Source: UMGS1370 sp963557065
Lineage (GTDB): Bacteria; Bacillota; Clostridia; Lachnospirales; Lachnospiraceae
Length of the DNA: 64,000 nucleotides
Direction: 5' to 3'
Assembly (NCBI GenBank): GCA_963557065.1
Contig: CAUWCT010000001.1
Span: forward strand, 1-64,000
A program made the position numbers and the translations under genes. Position 1 is the first letter of the stretch. Every line of letters begins with the position of its first letter. Shown here piece after piece: positions 25,196 through 33,724 of the stretch. The notes under the pieces are model-generated. The model did not search any database and was not told where the DNA came from. It worked only from the letters and a program-made list of their open reading frames with translations.

Positions 25196-25235
25196 TATCT
25201 GGGAAGTGAAATATTTTCAAATCCAAATATTGTGT
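25190..25235. promoter_or_regulatory. Paired NrdR-like boxes in front of nrdD
   Basis: ACACAATATCTGGGAA (25190-25205) and, inverted, AATCCAAATATTGTGT (25220-25235) each resemble half to two thirds of the NrdR consensus ACACWATATATWGTGT. Spacing is 14 bases, close to the usual 15-16. NrdR represses RNR operons when dATP is high. The boxes together form an inverted repeat around the -35. Confidence 0.55.
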
Positions 25236-25246
25236 TTTTAAATATC

Positions 25247-25315
25247 TGATACTGCCAGGATTCCTGGCCCTGGAACCTGCCAAAAGCTCTTGCAATGCGA
25301 AGCAATCCAGTATCA
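25247..25315. repeat. Palindromic structure containing the hflX stop codon
   Basis: Ends TGATACTG (25247-25254) and CAGTATCA (25308-25315) are perfectly complementary. Between them is GCCAGGATTCCTGGC (a perfect hairpin) and a second small TTGC/GCAA hairpin, so the minus-strand RNA could form an outer stem with two branches. The hflX TGA is the first three bases of the outer stem. It differs in sequence from the dispersed element family. Confidence 0.5.
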
Positions 25316-26560
25316 AAACAACTGTCCGAAGACTTCTGCGGGCACGTAAGCCTTTACGTGAATGCCGTCTTCTTCATATTCTTCAGAAATCAGCGTACCC
25401 ATCTGTCGGATCTTCTGAACAATCCCTGCCTCCTGGTATGAGTAAATTTTATCCAGGTACACCCGGCTGCTTCGCACAATCGTTTCCAGAATTTCCTTTA
25501 ATTCTTCCAGCCCCTGTCCTGTGACCGCACAAGCCTGCACCTGATAATCCGCCTGAATGTCTCTTAATCTTACGCCCGCCGGCGCCTTGTCAATCTTATT
25601 AAATACCGTCGCAATAGTTTTTCCGGTTACTTCCAACTGGCGCAGAGTTTCATAAACTACATGAATCTGCTCTTCCATCTGAGGATTGGAACAGTCTGCC
25701 ACATGGAGAATTACATCACTGTATTTTGCCTCTTCCAGGGTACTTTTGAATGCTTCAATCAGGTGATGGGGAAGTTTTCGGATAAATCCCACTGTATCTG
25801 TAAGAAGGATTTTTTCTCCCCCCGGCAGAGTCAGCCCTCTGGTTGTGGGATCTAAGGTAGCAAATAATTTATCCTCAGCCAGAATCCCTGCATCTGTCAG
25901 GGTATTTAACAAGGTGGACTTTCCGGCATTGGTATATCCCACAATCGCTGCTGTCATCACCTGGCCGTTCTGCCTCTGTTTCCTCTGGATTTCCCTATGG
26001 CGTTTTACTTCCTCCAGTTCTCTCTTTAACTGGCCAATCCGATCATGAATCCGTCTTCTGTCTACTTCCAGCTTCTTTTCTCCCGGTCCTCTGGTGCCGA
26101 TTCCGCCTCCCAGACGGGACAGGGAATCTCTCATTCCCACCAGACGCACTGCCCGGTATTTTAACTGGGCCAGTTCTACCTGAATTTTCCCCTCTCTGGT
26201 GCGGGCGCGGGCAGCAAAAATATCCAGGATTACCATGGTTCTGTCCATCACTTTCGTGTCCAGTATCTGCTCCATGTTGCGCAGCTGGGCAGGGGAAAGT
26301 TCGTCGTCGCAGACTACACCTGTAGCGTCCAGTTCCCACAAAAGGTCTTTTACCTCCTGAAGCTTTCCTTTTCCCAGATACGTTCCCGGATGGGCCTGCT
26401 CCCGTTTCTGGATAACCATTCCCACACTTGCCCCGCCGGCTGTTTTCACCAGTTCTTCCAATTCTGATAAAGATTCCTGAGCATCCTCTCCATCTCCCTG
26501 ACTGACACCGATGAGAATCACTCTCTCTTCTGACTCTTTTAAATCAATTAATTCTGCCAT
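25313..26560 (-). CDS. hflX: GTPase HflX
   Basis: 415-residue ribosome-associated GTPase that splits stalled 70S ribosomes. The order is N-terminal HflX domain with the conserved PGTYLGKGK and GTRGPGEKKLEVDRRRI, a helical linker, then the G domain: G1 GYTNAGKSTL, switch region, G3 DTVGF, and G4 FNKID. The start at ATG 26560 (MAELIDL) has GGGAGAG six bases upstream; an ATG at 26572 overlaps that site. It begins 13 bases after the TPR lipoprotein stop, so they are cotranscribed. It is bounded downstream by a palindromic structure. Confidence 0.95.
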   Translation of the reverse strand: MAELIDLKESEERVILIGVSQGDGEDAQESLSELEELVKTAGGASVGMVIQKREQAHPGTYLGKGKLQEVKDLLWELDATGVVCDDELSPAQLRNMEQILDTKVMDRTMVILDIFAARARTREGKIQVELAQLKYRAVRLVGMRDSLSRLGGGIGTRGPGEKKLEVDRRRIHDRIGQLKRELEEVKRHREIQRKQRQNGQVMTAAIVGYTNAGKSTLLNTLTDAGILAEDKLFATLDPTTRGLTLPGGEKILLTDTVGFIRKLPHHLIEAFKSTLEEAKYSDVILHVADCSNPQMEEQIHVVYETLRQLEVTGKTIATVFNKIDKAPAGVRLRDIQADYQVQACAVTGQGLEELKEILETIVRSSRVYLDKIYSYQEAGIVQKIRQMGTLISEEYEEDGIHVKAYVPAEVFGQLF

Positions 26561-26573
26561 ACACTCTCCCATA

Positions 26574-27389
26574 CTACCTGGTTTTTAAAAAAGCGATTTC
26601 ATGCTCTGCCTGATCGTCGGCTCCAAATTGGGCCACATAAGACTCAAAAACTTCCAGGGCTTTTGCGTATTCGCCCTGATACTCTAACGCCACTGCATAA
26701 TTAAACGAAAGGTCTGCTTTTGCCGCCCCATCCGGTGCGGCAAGTCCTGCCTCAAATGCCTGGCCTGCTGCCAGATAGTCCCCTCTGTTTAAATAACAAA
26801 GTCCTTTTTGATTGTAGATAACGGAATCGGCCAGACCATCATTTTCTGCCTGTGTATAAAGTTCCAGCGCAGCATCCGTCTGTCCCTCATTCTCCAAAGC
26901 CTTTCCCACATCTTTAAGGAGTCCCGTCATTTCCTCTTTTGCGGCTCCTTCTGTCTGCTTGGCTTCTGTGTTCTGGTATTCTTTGTAGATCTCCTGGTAG
27001 TCCGCCAACGCCTGTTCCACATTTCCCGCCTGAATGCTGATCAGACAATGGAGTCTTGCATATTCCGGCTTTTCCCCATCTACCTGTCTTAAAACCTCAT
27101 AAGTATGGGCGGCTGCGCTGTAATCCCCAGCCTTATATTCTGCTTCTGCCCGATATTTTAAAATATCCAGTTCTACAGCGCTGACTCTGCCATTTCCCAG
27201 ATCCAGCGCCGCCTCCAGATCCCCAATCGCCCCTGTATAATCTCCGGCATCTAATTTTTCAATACCGGACATCCGCAGAGTTTCCTGCTCTGCCTTTCTT
27301 TCCATAGCGCACCCGCTGACCATCCCAATGGTAAGGACTATTATTCCGGCCATCCAGACCTTTCTTATGGTGCTCTTTCTCTGTCCCAT
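26574..27389 (-). CDS. Tetratricopeptide-repeat lipoprotein
   Basis: 271 residues. The N-terminus has a basic start, a hydrophobic core and lipobox GMVSGC (Cys 27), so the mature protein is likely anchored to the outer face of the membrane. The rest is built of about five to six TPR-like helical pairs, for example KLDAGDYTGAIGDLEAALDLG, GDYSAAAHTYEVL, NRGDYLAAGQAFEAGL and YQGEYAKALEVFESY. TPR proteins act as scaffolds; the partner is unknown. It sits between dut and hflX on the minus strand, with short gaps on both sides. Confidence 0.82.
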   Translation of the reverse strand: MGQRKSTIRKVWMAGIIVLTIGMVSGCAMERKAEQETLRMSGIEKLDAGDYTGAIGDLEAALDLGNGRVSAVELDILKYRAEAEYKAGDYSAAAHTYEVLRQVDGEKPEYARLHCLISIQAGNVEQALADYQEIYKEYQNTEAKQTEGAAKEEMTGLLKDVGKALENEGQTDAALELYTQAENDGLADSVIYNQKGLCYLNRGDYLAAGQAFEAGLAAPDGAAKADLSFNYAVALEYQGEYAKALEVFESYVAQFGADDQAEHEIAFLKTR

Positions 27390-27424
27390 AGTATATCCAG
27401 ACCTTTCCTTTTTAATCTCTGACC

Positions 27425-27934
27425 CTATTTGTCCGTACTTCCCAGGCCGCCGTTTCTTACTGCATCACAGTCATCATCTTCTGTAATTCCGTACTGGAAA
27501 AAAATCCCCTGGGCAAAGGCAGAACCCTCTTTTAATTCCACAATTTTTCCCTCTCTGGAATCATTGGTCACTTTAATAAATAAATGGCCCTCATTGTCTG
27601 AATAAAAATAGTCGCTGTCAATCACTCCCACTGTATTGTTTAACTGAAGGCGGTATTTAAAGCCCAGACCGCTGCGCGGGTAGATCTGAAGCACCCATCC
27701 CTCATGGATCTTTACCCGGATGCCGGTGGGAATCTTGATGCTCTCGCCAGGCTTTAAGCGGATGGCCAGAGGCAGGTAAAAATCGTAACCGGCAGATCCG
27801 GAAGTTGCCCGCTTTGGCAGACAGATGGTTTCATAAATCTGCGCTGCCTGTTTCTCCTCATTGTCAAAGGTATCCACCCAGTCTTTTACAAACTGTTTAT
27901 AACTTACTTTATCAAATTTCCCGACTCTCTCCAT
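27425..27934 (-). CDS. dut: dUTP diphosphatase (dUTPase)
   Basis: 169-residue trimeric-type dUTPase that hydrolyses dUTP to dUMP. Motifs in order: SAGYDFYLP (motif 1), PRSGLGFKYRLQLNNTVGVIDSDY (motifs 2-3), and the C-terminal RNGGLGSTDK (motif 5), which replaces the usual RGxGGFGSTG. An N-terminal extension of about 40 residues precedes the barrel. An in-frame TTG at 27940 is also possible; ATG 27934 follows AAGGAAATTGAGG and is preferred. It overlaps the end of scpB by 23 bases, so translation is coupled. It keeps uracil out of DNA and feeds dUMP to thymidylate synthesis. Confidence 0.9.
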   Translation of the reverse strand: MERVGKFDKVSYKQFVKDWVDTFDNEEKQAAQIYETICLPKRATSGSAGYDFYLPLAIRLKPGESIKIPTGIRVKIHEGWVLQIYPRSGLGFKYRLQLNNTVGVIDSDYFYSDNEGHLFIKVTNDSREGKIVELKEGSAFAQGIFFQYGITEDDDCDAVRNGGLGSTDK

Positions 27935-28532
27935 CCTCAATTTCCTTTCCTGATGTCTCCAGTTCTTCCATCCGAAGCTGCAGTTCCTCTTCTACCTCGA
28001 TTTTAATTTCTTCTTCCTGCTCCGGATTCAAATCCGGCAAATCCTCTGTAGATCCAACGCCAAACCGGCGCAAAAATTCTTCTGTAGTAGCAAACAGAGC
28101 CGGTTTTCCAGGTGCGTCCAGCCTTCCCACCTCGTATACCAGATTATATTCCACCAGTTTATTGACTGCATGGTCAGACTTTACTCCCCTGATTTTCTCA
28201 ATTTCCATCTTGGTTATGGGCTGCTTGTAGGCAATAATGGAAAGGGTTTCCAGGACAACTTCTGTCAGTACCTGCTTTTTCGGCGCCGACGCCACCCGAA
28301 TCAGGTTTGGATAATATTCTGCTCTGGTGCACATCTGGTACGCATCTTCCAGTTCAATAATCTGCATTCCCCGCTTTTCCTTCTGGTATCTCTCCTGAAG
28401 CCTTGTCACTGCCTGTTTTGCAGTTTCCCGATCCTCTCCCAAAGCCGCAGCCAGCTGTCTTACTTCTACTGACTGTCCCATTGTAAAAAGAACAGCTTCC
28501 ACTACTGCTTCCTGTTCTTTTTTTCCCATCAT
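27912..28532 (-). CDS. scpB: Segregation and condensation protein B
   Basis: 206-residue winged-helix protein of the SMC-ScpAB condensin complex. It has the usual pattern VEAVLFTMGQSVEVRQLAAALGE at the N-terminus, LTEVVLETLSIIAYKQPITKMEIEKIRGV in the middle, and GRLDAPGKPALFATTEEFLRRFGV at the end of the second domain, followed by an acidic tail of about 45 residues. ScpB dimers bind ScpA. It is 20 bases after scpA and overlaps dut. Confidence 0.96.
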   Translation of the reverse strand: MMGKKEQEAVVEAVLFTMGQSVEVRQLAAALGEDRETAKQAVTRLQERYQKEKRGMQIIELEDAYQMCTRAEYYPNLIRVASAPKKQVLTEVVLETLSIIAYKQPITKMEIEKIRGVKSDHAVNKLVEYNLVYEVGRLDAPGKPALFATTEEFLRRFGVGSTEDLPDLNPEQEEEIKIEVEEELQLRMEELETSGKEIEDGESREI

Positions 28533-28552
28533 ATCTTTATTTCTCCATTCTG

Positions 28553-29353
28553 TCAGTTTCCTAAATCTCCCAGATCTTCCAGAGAAAGAGTTTCTTCCTC
28601 TCCCTCCGGCTCCAGCGTCTCTATCTCCATGTCATCAAAAAGATGTTCCTGGGTTAAACTGATTTTTCCAATTTTCATCAATTCTAAAATGGCAAGAAAC
28701 GTTACGACCAGTTCCAGCCGGTCTGTCTGTTTCTCCAACATCTGCCGGAACCGGAACTTTCTGTGCTTTCTGGCATAGTCCATAACGGACAGGATTCTTT
28801 CCTCCAGACTGACCGGCTCTTTCCGGATAACGCCGAAATTGCTGCGGACCCGATCGATTTTATCTTCCTGGCGCTTTAATACCTGCTCAAAAATTTTCTG
28901 CAGCTTCGCCAGGGTTAAACCATCTAAAAGTTCGTCTAAATCCACAGGAGGTTCATATTTTGCCACTTCCTTCGGAACAGTGGGATTCTTGTAAAAGATA
29001 AGGCCGGCATCCTCTTCCCGATCCTGAAGCACCAGTGCCATGTATTTGTATTTTTTATATTCCAGCAGACGGGCTACCAGTTCAGAACGAGGGTCCTGTT
29101 CTTCTCCCGTCTCTTCATCCACCTCCGGCGGCAGCAGCATCCGGGCTTTAATATCCAGAAGGGTAGCCGCCATCACCAAAAACTCGCTGACCACGTTTAG
29201 ATCCTCTTTTTCCATGTGGTTGACGTAGTCTAAATACTGTTCTGTAATCTCCACGATCGGGATGTCATAGATATTGACCTTATTTTTCTCTATTAAATGC
29301 AGCAGCAGATCCAAAGGACCTTCAAAATGCTCCAGCTTATAAGAAATCTCCAT
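28553..29353 (-). CDS. scpA: Segregation and condensation protein A
   Basis: 266-residue kleisin subunit bridging SMC heads. The start is the ATG at 29353 (MEISYKLEHFEGPLDLLLHLI), preceded by AAAAGGGGAGCAGG; the frame open to 29434 includes a terminator hairpin and is not coding. Conserved KVNIYDIPIVEITEQYLDYV and an acidic C-terminal region with VVTFLAILELMKIGKISLTQ follow. It is first in scpA-scpB-dut. ScpA is essential for chromosome segregation in fast growth. Confidence 0.96.
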   Translation of the reverse strand: MEISYKLEHFEGPLDLLLHLIEKNKVNIYDIPIVEITEQYLDYVNHMEKEDLNVVSEFLVMAATLLDIKARMLLPPEVDEETGEEQDPRSELVARLLEYKKYKYMALVLQDREEDAGLIFYKNPTVPKEVAKYEPPVDLDELLDGLTLAKLQKIFEQVLKRQEDKIDRVRSNFGVIRKEPVSLEERILSVMDYARKHRKFRFRQMLEKQTDRLELVVTFLAILELMKIGKISLTQEHLFDDMEIETLEPEGEEETLSLEDLGDLGN

Positions 29354-29394
29354 ACCCTGCTCCCCTTTTCTTTTTGGATACACCAACACTGCGT

Positions 29395-29429
29395 AAAAGG
29401 ATTGCCGTATAAAAGCGGCAATCCTTTTT
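29395..29429 (-). terminator. Terminator between the surface-protein operon and scpA
   Basis: AAAAGGATTGCCG and CGGCAATCCTTTTT are near-perfect complements with an eight-base loop. T-runs occur on both strands, so it can stop transcription in either direction. Confidence 0.9.
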
Positions 29430-29458
29430 GGCATCCTGCATACAGATACTTATTCATC

Positions 29459-29609
29459 GTAACAGTTCAGCCATGCGAAGATTCAGGCAGAAAAACGCGT
29501 CGAAAGCTTGTTTTCATAAGAGTTTTTCTGTCTGAATCTTCATAGGGCGGACGCCAGACGCTTCTTGTCCGCTGCAGGCGGGCAAGAAGATACATGGCTG
29601 AACTGTTAC
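29459..29609 (-). repeat. Dispersed palindromic element, full copy (copy B)
   Basis: 151 bases bounded by GTAACAGTTCAGCCATG and CATGGCTGAACTGTTAC, which are exact inverted repeats of 17 bases. On the minus strand it has the same order as copy C (47135-47284). Inside are two hairpins: CTTCTTG...CAAGAAG and GAAGATTCAG...CTGAATCTTC. One terminus includes the first base of the stop codon of the cohesin-domain protein (29609-29611). A conventional terminator follows 30 bases beyond the other end. Confidence 0.88.
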
Positions 29610-31294
29610 TATTCATCATCAATGTCTAAAAACTCAAAATCATCGTCATCATCCAAATCCGCTGTCGGACGGGTTGGCTCCGGGGCCGGCCTCTGTGGAC
29701 GGCTGTAACCGGAAGGCGATGGCTGCGGTGCTCCTGCAGGGCGAATGTTCCTTACTGGTCTGGTCTCCTGCCTTCCCCCACTCTCCGGTCCGGAAACACC
29801 GGTCCGTCTTACATTTTCCTCCGGTTCCTGACGCACCTGTACCGGGCGTGCCTGCGGCTGCTGCCTGGTATCGCCTCCGGTCTGGACTGGTCTGGAATTC
29901 TGTCTGGTATTTACCGGACGCACAAGGGTTTCTTCCATCTCTGAACGGGGAATTCTTCTGACCACCGGCTGATGTACCGGTTCTTCTCTTCTTACCTGCG
30001 GGCCGGCCAGATCCTCATCCAGGGAATCAAACTCTTCTTCAGAAAAACCGGCTCTTCTGCTGCCCTGCCCTCTGCCCGGATTAGAAGGCGTGTTCCTTCC
30101 ATTCCCTTTTACAATCAGATACACCATGATAACAAAGAGTACCAGCACCACTGCGATTAGAACAATCATAATAATCCGCTGAACTTTAAAGTCTTTCAGC
30201 AGTTCATTGTACTGATTGATAACCTGAGTGTATTCTTCCTGGGTGACGCCTGTATCAAGGGCCGGATCGCTGAAATATCTCTGAATTGTCTTTTCTGTCA
30301 AATCATACCGGTAGAAATTCTTTTCTCCTGCCGCATTCATACCGTAAAATACACAATACTGAGGTTCGCTTTCAGATGCCCATACCCATCCGGTTACTTT
30401 ATGGCCGTCAATGTTAATGGTCGTCTCAGAAAATCCCTCCGGCACTGCTACGCCCTCTTCCAGCGGAATAATGGAAATTGCCTTTGCAGCTGCCTCTAAG
30501 CTGACGCTCTCTGTCGGAATTTCTGAACCTTCTGCTCCGGCTTCCTGGCTGGCTCCCTCTGCATTTTTCAAGACTGTGATCGTATAATCTTTTACTGTGG
30601 TTCCGTCCTGAGCTGTAACCTGGCAGACTACAGTATTTTCTCCTTCCTGCAGTTCCTCATTGCCGGTCACTGTATAGGAAGCGTTGGGATCTGCTGTTGC
30701 CACGCTGACTGTGAGACGGCTCACATCAAGACCCACATTTACACTATATGCATCCGTATCTGCTGAAAACTCCGGAGACAGCGTTCCGGGAGACACCTGC
30801 AAAGAAGACAGAGACGCATTGTTTGATGAGCTGGAAGATGCCTGGACGGTAACGGTTGAATTACCTACGTGACTCATGGTTACCATCTGGGAATCCCCAT
30901 CATAAACTTCCTGGGACGTCACTGTAATCTGGGAAGTTCCCGCCTGTTTTGCCTTAAATTTCATGGCAAATACAATTACTGACGGATTGTTGGCATCCGG
31001 GCTTCCATGGGCGCGCAGTGCGCCGCTTCCGCCCTCTACGCTGTTTCCGCTGATAAATTCCAACGCATTGGCATCATAGGCAAGAGCAATATCCGCTTTG
31101 CTTAAAGCTGCTCCCTCTGATGCAGACACTTTTAAGTTGACTGTCAGTTCACTGCCTGCTGATGCAGACGGATCGCTGAACTGTATGGTTCCATTGGCCG
31201 CAAAAGCTGTCATTGTCATGCCTGGCAAAAGAGACATGCTCATCATGCAGGCCATTGCCAAAGCGGCAAATAACTGTTTTATCTTTTTATTCAT
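29609..31294 (-). CDS. Cohesin- and cadherin-like-domain membrane protein
   Basis: 561-residue exported protein: signal peptide ending at AFA (about residue 32), cohesin-type domain (33-155; SDPSASAGSELTVNLKVSASEGAALSKADIALAYDANAL), cadherin-like beta-sandwich (160-245; LSSLQVSPGTLSPEFSADTDAYSVNVG), a linker region, one transmembrane segment (about 373-396), and a proline/arginine-rich cytoplasmic tail ending in a run of aspartates. Cohesins usually bind dockerins in cellulosomes, but single cohesins also occur in other surface proteins; no dockerin was recognised here. It follows the glucosaminidase by 20 bases and shares its cadherin-like module, so both probably work at the cell wall. Confidence 0.85.
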   Translation of the reverse strand: MNKKIKQLFAALAMACMMSMSLLPGMTMTAFAANGTIQFSDPSASAGSELTVNLKVSASEGAALSKADIALAYDANALEFISGNSVEGGSGALRAHGSPDANNPSVIVFAMKFKAKQAGTSQITVTSQEVYDGDSQMVTMSHVGNSTVTVQASSSSSNNASLSSLQVSPGTLSPEFSADTDAYSVNVGLDVSRLTVSVATADPNASYTVTGNEELQEGENTVVCQVTAQDGTTVKDYTITVLKNAEGASQEAGAEGSEIPTESVSLEAAAKAISIIPLEEGVAVPEGFSETTINIDGHKVTGWVWASESEPQYCVFYGMNAAGEKNFYRYDLTEKTIQRYFSDPALDTGVTQEEYTQVINQYNELLKDFKVQRIIMIVLIAVVLVLFVIMVYLIVKGNGRNTPSNPGRGQGSRRAGFSEEEFDSLDEDLAGPQVRREEPVHQPVVRRIPRSEMEETLVRPVNTRQNSRPVQTGGDTRQQPQARPVQVRQEPEENVRRTGVSGPESGGRQETRPVRNIRPAGAPQPSPSGYSRPQRPAPEPTRPTADLDDDDDFEFLDIDDE

Positions 31295-31313
31295 TTCCTT
31301 ATCTCTCTCCAGT

Positions 31314-33512
31314 CTAATTAATTACCGTAACACTGCTTCCCCCAGGACCATCTGTATTTCCTTCTGTAAGTCCTCCGGATGAATCCGGCATTCCGGGACC
31401 TCCGTTTGAGGAACCGGCGCTGTCTGAAGGATTCGTACCTCCGGATGACGGCCCCTGACTTCCGGTACCATTCTGTCCATTGCTTCCAGATCCGGCATTG
31501 GGCATGGGGCCATTTGCAGACTGAACAATACGGATGGTATATTCTCTCACATCCCCATTTTGAGCCTGCACGTTTACCTTAACTTCCGTAGTTCCTCCAT
31601 TTAATGCAACCGTTCCGGTTCCGCTTACTGTTGCTGTATTGGAAATGGAAGATGCCAAAATCTCTGCATTGGTTACTGAAGAGTTTACAATTACATCATA
31701 TGTATTGGTGTCTTTTCCGAAAACCGGCGTCATGGAAAATCCTGAAACTTCCAGGGAAGACAGTTTATTATTGGGACTTCCATCTCCTGTCGGTCTTGCA
31801 CATGCCTGCTCCGGCATATTATTGTAAACTGGTATTTTAAATTCCAGCGCAGTCTGCTTCACATCTTCGGTATAAGCTTCCGCCATCTTTGCGCCTTCTG
31901 AAGCAGCTCCCTGTACATTGGTCATGTACTGATGCTTGTACATATTGCTTCCCTGTACATTAAATTTCTTTAAATAGAATGTATCCTGTCCGGCTTTTAC
32001 ATAGTTTTCTCCGTAATTGACTGCGCCGCCGATAATTGACTTTTCTACCGTATTCCATGGCCGGTTATAAGAGCCGGACTGGGCTGCATAGGATAGTCCC
32101 TTTGCCACCTTGCTCATGGTGCTGGTCTCATACGTCTCTACATTAAAGAAATTATAAATTCCCTCATAACCGGTGACAGTACCTGAAATCATAGGACTGG
32201 TGCCCTGACTGCCCTGTTCCTGAATAATCATGGTTGCCAAAACGTACGGATTTACCCCTGACTGAACAGCCGCATCCATAATAATATCTACATAAGATCG
32301 GCTACCGGAAGAAGGAACATTACCGGAAGAAGAACCGTTTTCGGCGCCTGAACCGGAGGAACTTCCTCCCGGCCCCTGATTTTCTCCTGCATGGATCACT
32401 CCGCTGCCAGAAGGTCCCTCTAACCCGACTCCAGGACCAACTTCCGCAAGAAGCGCTGCTTTCTTGGGAGAAATGGATGCCTGGGGCCCTTCTAGAAAAA
32501 CATTGCCGTCTCCCTTTCCTGTATCAGACGGCCCCTCAAAGGTTACGCCTGATTCCCCAGGACCAGAACTGTTTCCAGAACTTCCTCCCGAATTTTGAGG
32601 AGCTGTCGTAACATTTCCGCCCCCTGGCCCCTCGGTCTGTGAACTTTGGCTGCTGCCGGGACCGCCCTCTGTCCCTGAATTTAAATCCGATCCGGATGGA
32701 CTGGAAGGTGTTCCGCTGTTTCCACTGGCAGAACTTTCTAAAAATGTTCCTTTTACCATGCTTTCCAAACCAGCAGTCGTGTGGGCGCTGGCATTATAAC
32801 TCTGAAGCAAAAACTGGAAAATATATTTTTCATTCAGGAAATTTCTGGGATCCATGTAATACCGGATAATATCCGGAGATGCCTGAACCCAGGATGCCCC
32901 GTCAAATCCGTTCCAGGTACTGGTATCCCAGTTGTATGCACCGTCTGCTGTAGATTTCCAGGAGGAAATACTGCTGTTTGCCACCAGATTGCGGGTAATG
33001 ACGCTTTCATTTTCTATGGCTGAATTCCAGTCAACCCCTGTGTGCTGGGCAGTAAATACCCAGTTGGGATACTGGGCATGAAGTTCCCGAAGCCCTGGTT
33101 TATAAGACTCTGGAAATCCCTGAGCATTTAAATATGCCTCGAAATCTGAGTCTGCTGTATAAGATACCGGAAATTTTATGTACTGGCTGGACGCATACCC
33201 GGTCTGGGTCCCTCCACCATTTCCGGAAAAACGCACCTGATACCACAAAACACCGTCACTGGCAGTCTTCTCTCCAGTCACAGTAACTGCGGTTCCGTAG
33301 GGCAGTCTGGCCACTACGCTGGCATTGGTCCCGGCATCACTTCGGATATTAAGAGATGTGGCTTTGATAGTTGCACTGCGTTCCGTATAGGCATAGACTT
33401 CTGCCATGGGATTTAATGACAGAGACGGCAAAAACGCCGCCTCAGGTGTCTGAAATGCCATCAAAAGACTCAGCCCAAGGGCAGCTCCCCTTTTCTTTAT
33501 GTTTATTTTCAT
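31314..33512 (-). CDS. SH3-domain cell-wall glucosaminidase, catalytic domain interrupted by low-complexity segment
   Basis: 732 residues: signal peptide (1-41), bacterial SH3 domain (43-114; NIRSDAGTNASVVARLPYGTAV), first part of a LytG/GH73-like glucosaminidase region (120-260), a Gly/Ser/Pro-rich stretch (261-404) with many GPG and EGP words, then the rest of the catalytic domain (405-545) with ATMIIQEQGSQG (Glu 432 as likely catalytic residue) and YNFFNV. A cadherin-like beta-sandwich (about 578-655) and a second GPS-rich tail follow. It would cleave peptidoglycan glycan strands. It has its own promoter at 33593-33622 and leads the two-gene surface operon. Confidence 0.85.
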   Translation of the reverse strand: MKINIKKRGAALGLSLLMAFQTPEAAFLPSLSLNPMAEVYAYTERSATIKATSLNIRSDAGTNASVVARLPYGTAVTVTGEKTASDGVLWYQVRFSGNGGGTQTGYASSQYIKFPVSYTADSDFEAYLNAQGFPESYKPGLRELHAQYPNWVFTAQHTGVDWNSAIENESVITRNLVANSSISSWKSTADGAYNWDTSTWNGFDGASWVQASPDIIRYYMDPRNFLNEKYIFQFLLQSYNASAHTTAGLESMVKGTFLESSASGNSGTPSSPSGSDLNSGTEGGPGSSQSSQTEGPGGGNVTTAPQNSGGSSGNSSGPGESGVTFEGPSDTGKGDGNVFLEGPQASISPKKAALLAEVGPGVGLEGPSGSGVIHAGENQGPGGSSSGSGAENGSSSGNVPSSGSRSYVDIIMDAAVQSGVNPYVLATMIIQEQGSQGTSPMISGTVTGYEGIYNFFNVETYETSTMSKVAKGLSYAAQSGSYNRPWNTVEKSIIGGAVNYGENYVKAGQDTFYLKKFNVQGSNMYKHQYMTNVQGAASEGAKMAEAYTEDVKQTALEFKIPVYNNMPEQACARPTGDGSPNNKLSSLEVSGFSMTPVFGKDTNTYDVIVNSSVTNAEILASSISNTATVSGTGTVALNGGTTEVKVNVQAQNGDVREYTIRIVQSANGPMPNAGSGSNGQNGTGSQGPSSGGTNPSDSAGSSNGGPGMPDSSGGLTEGNTDGPGGSSVTVIN

Positions 33513-33592
33513 GTTTATCTCCTAGCTTCGGCAGGCTGACGCTAAAACGATTTACAGCGCTGAACCGACATGTGAAAACGTACAACAAACTT

Positions 33593-33622
33593 ATTATAAT
33601 GAAAAAAGGCTTCCTGTGTCAA
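33593..33622 (-). promoter_or_regulatory. Promoter of the glucosaminidase operon
   Basis: Minus-strand -35 TTGACA (33617-33622), 18-base spacer, -10 TATAAT (33593-33598). The leader of about 75 bases has no riboswitch I recognise. Confidence 0.75.
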
Positions 33623-33675
33623 CCAGATCAGAAAAAACTTCACGCAATTTACGAATTTTGTAAAAAAGTTGTAAG

Positions 33676-33713
33676 AAAAAAGGAACCGGCACATTTTTGC
33701 ACACAGTCCCTTT
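33676..33713 (-). terminator. Terminator of the sodium-decarboxylase operon
   Basis: On the minus strand AAAGGGACTG pairs imperfectly with CGGTTCCTTT around an A-rich loop, followed by TTTTTT; it lies just after the oadA stop. Confidence 0.75.
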
Positions 33714-33724
33714 CTCCATCCTGC

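Noticed and set aside
29354..29434. N-terminal extension of scpA
   Set aside because: It translates the terminator hairpin of the upstream operon; the conserved ScpA start is at 29353.
33513..33590. Cyclic di-nucleotide riboswitch before the glucosaminidase
   Set aside because: The leader is only about 75 bases and I could not match the conserved GEMM or ydaO core motifs.
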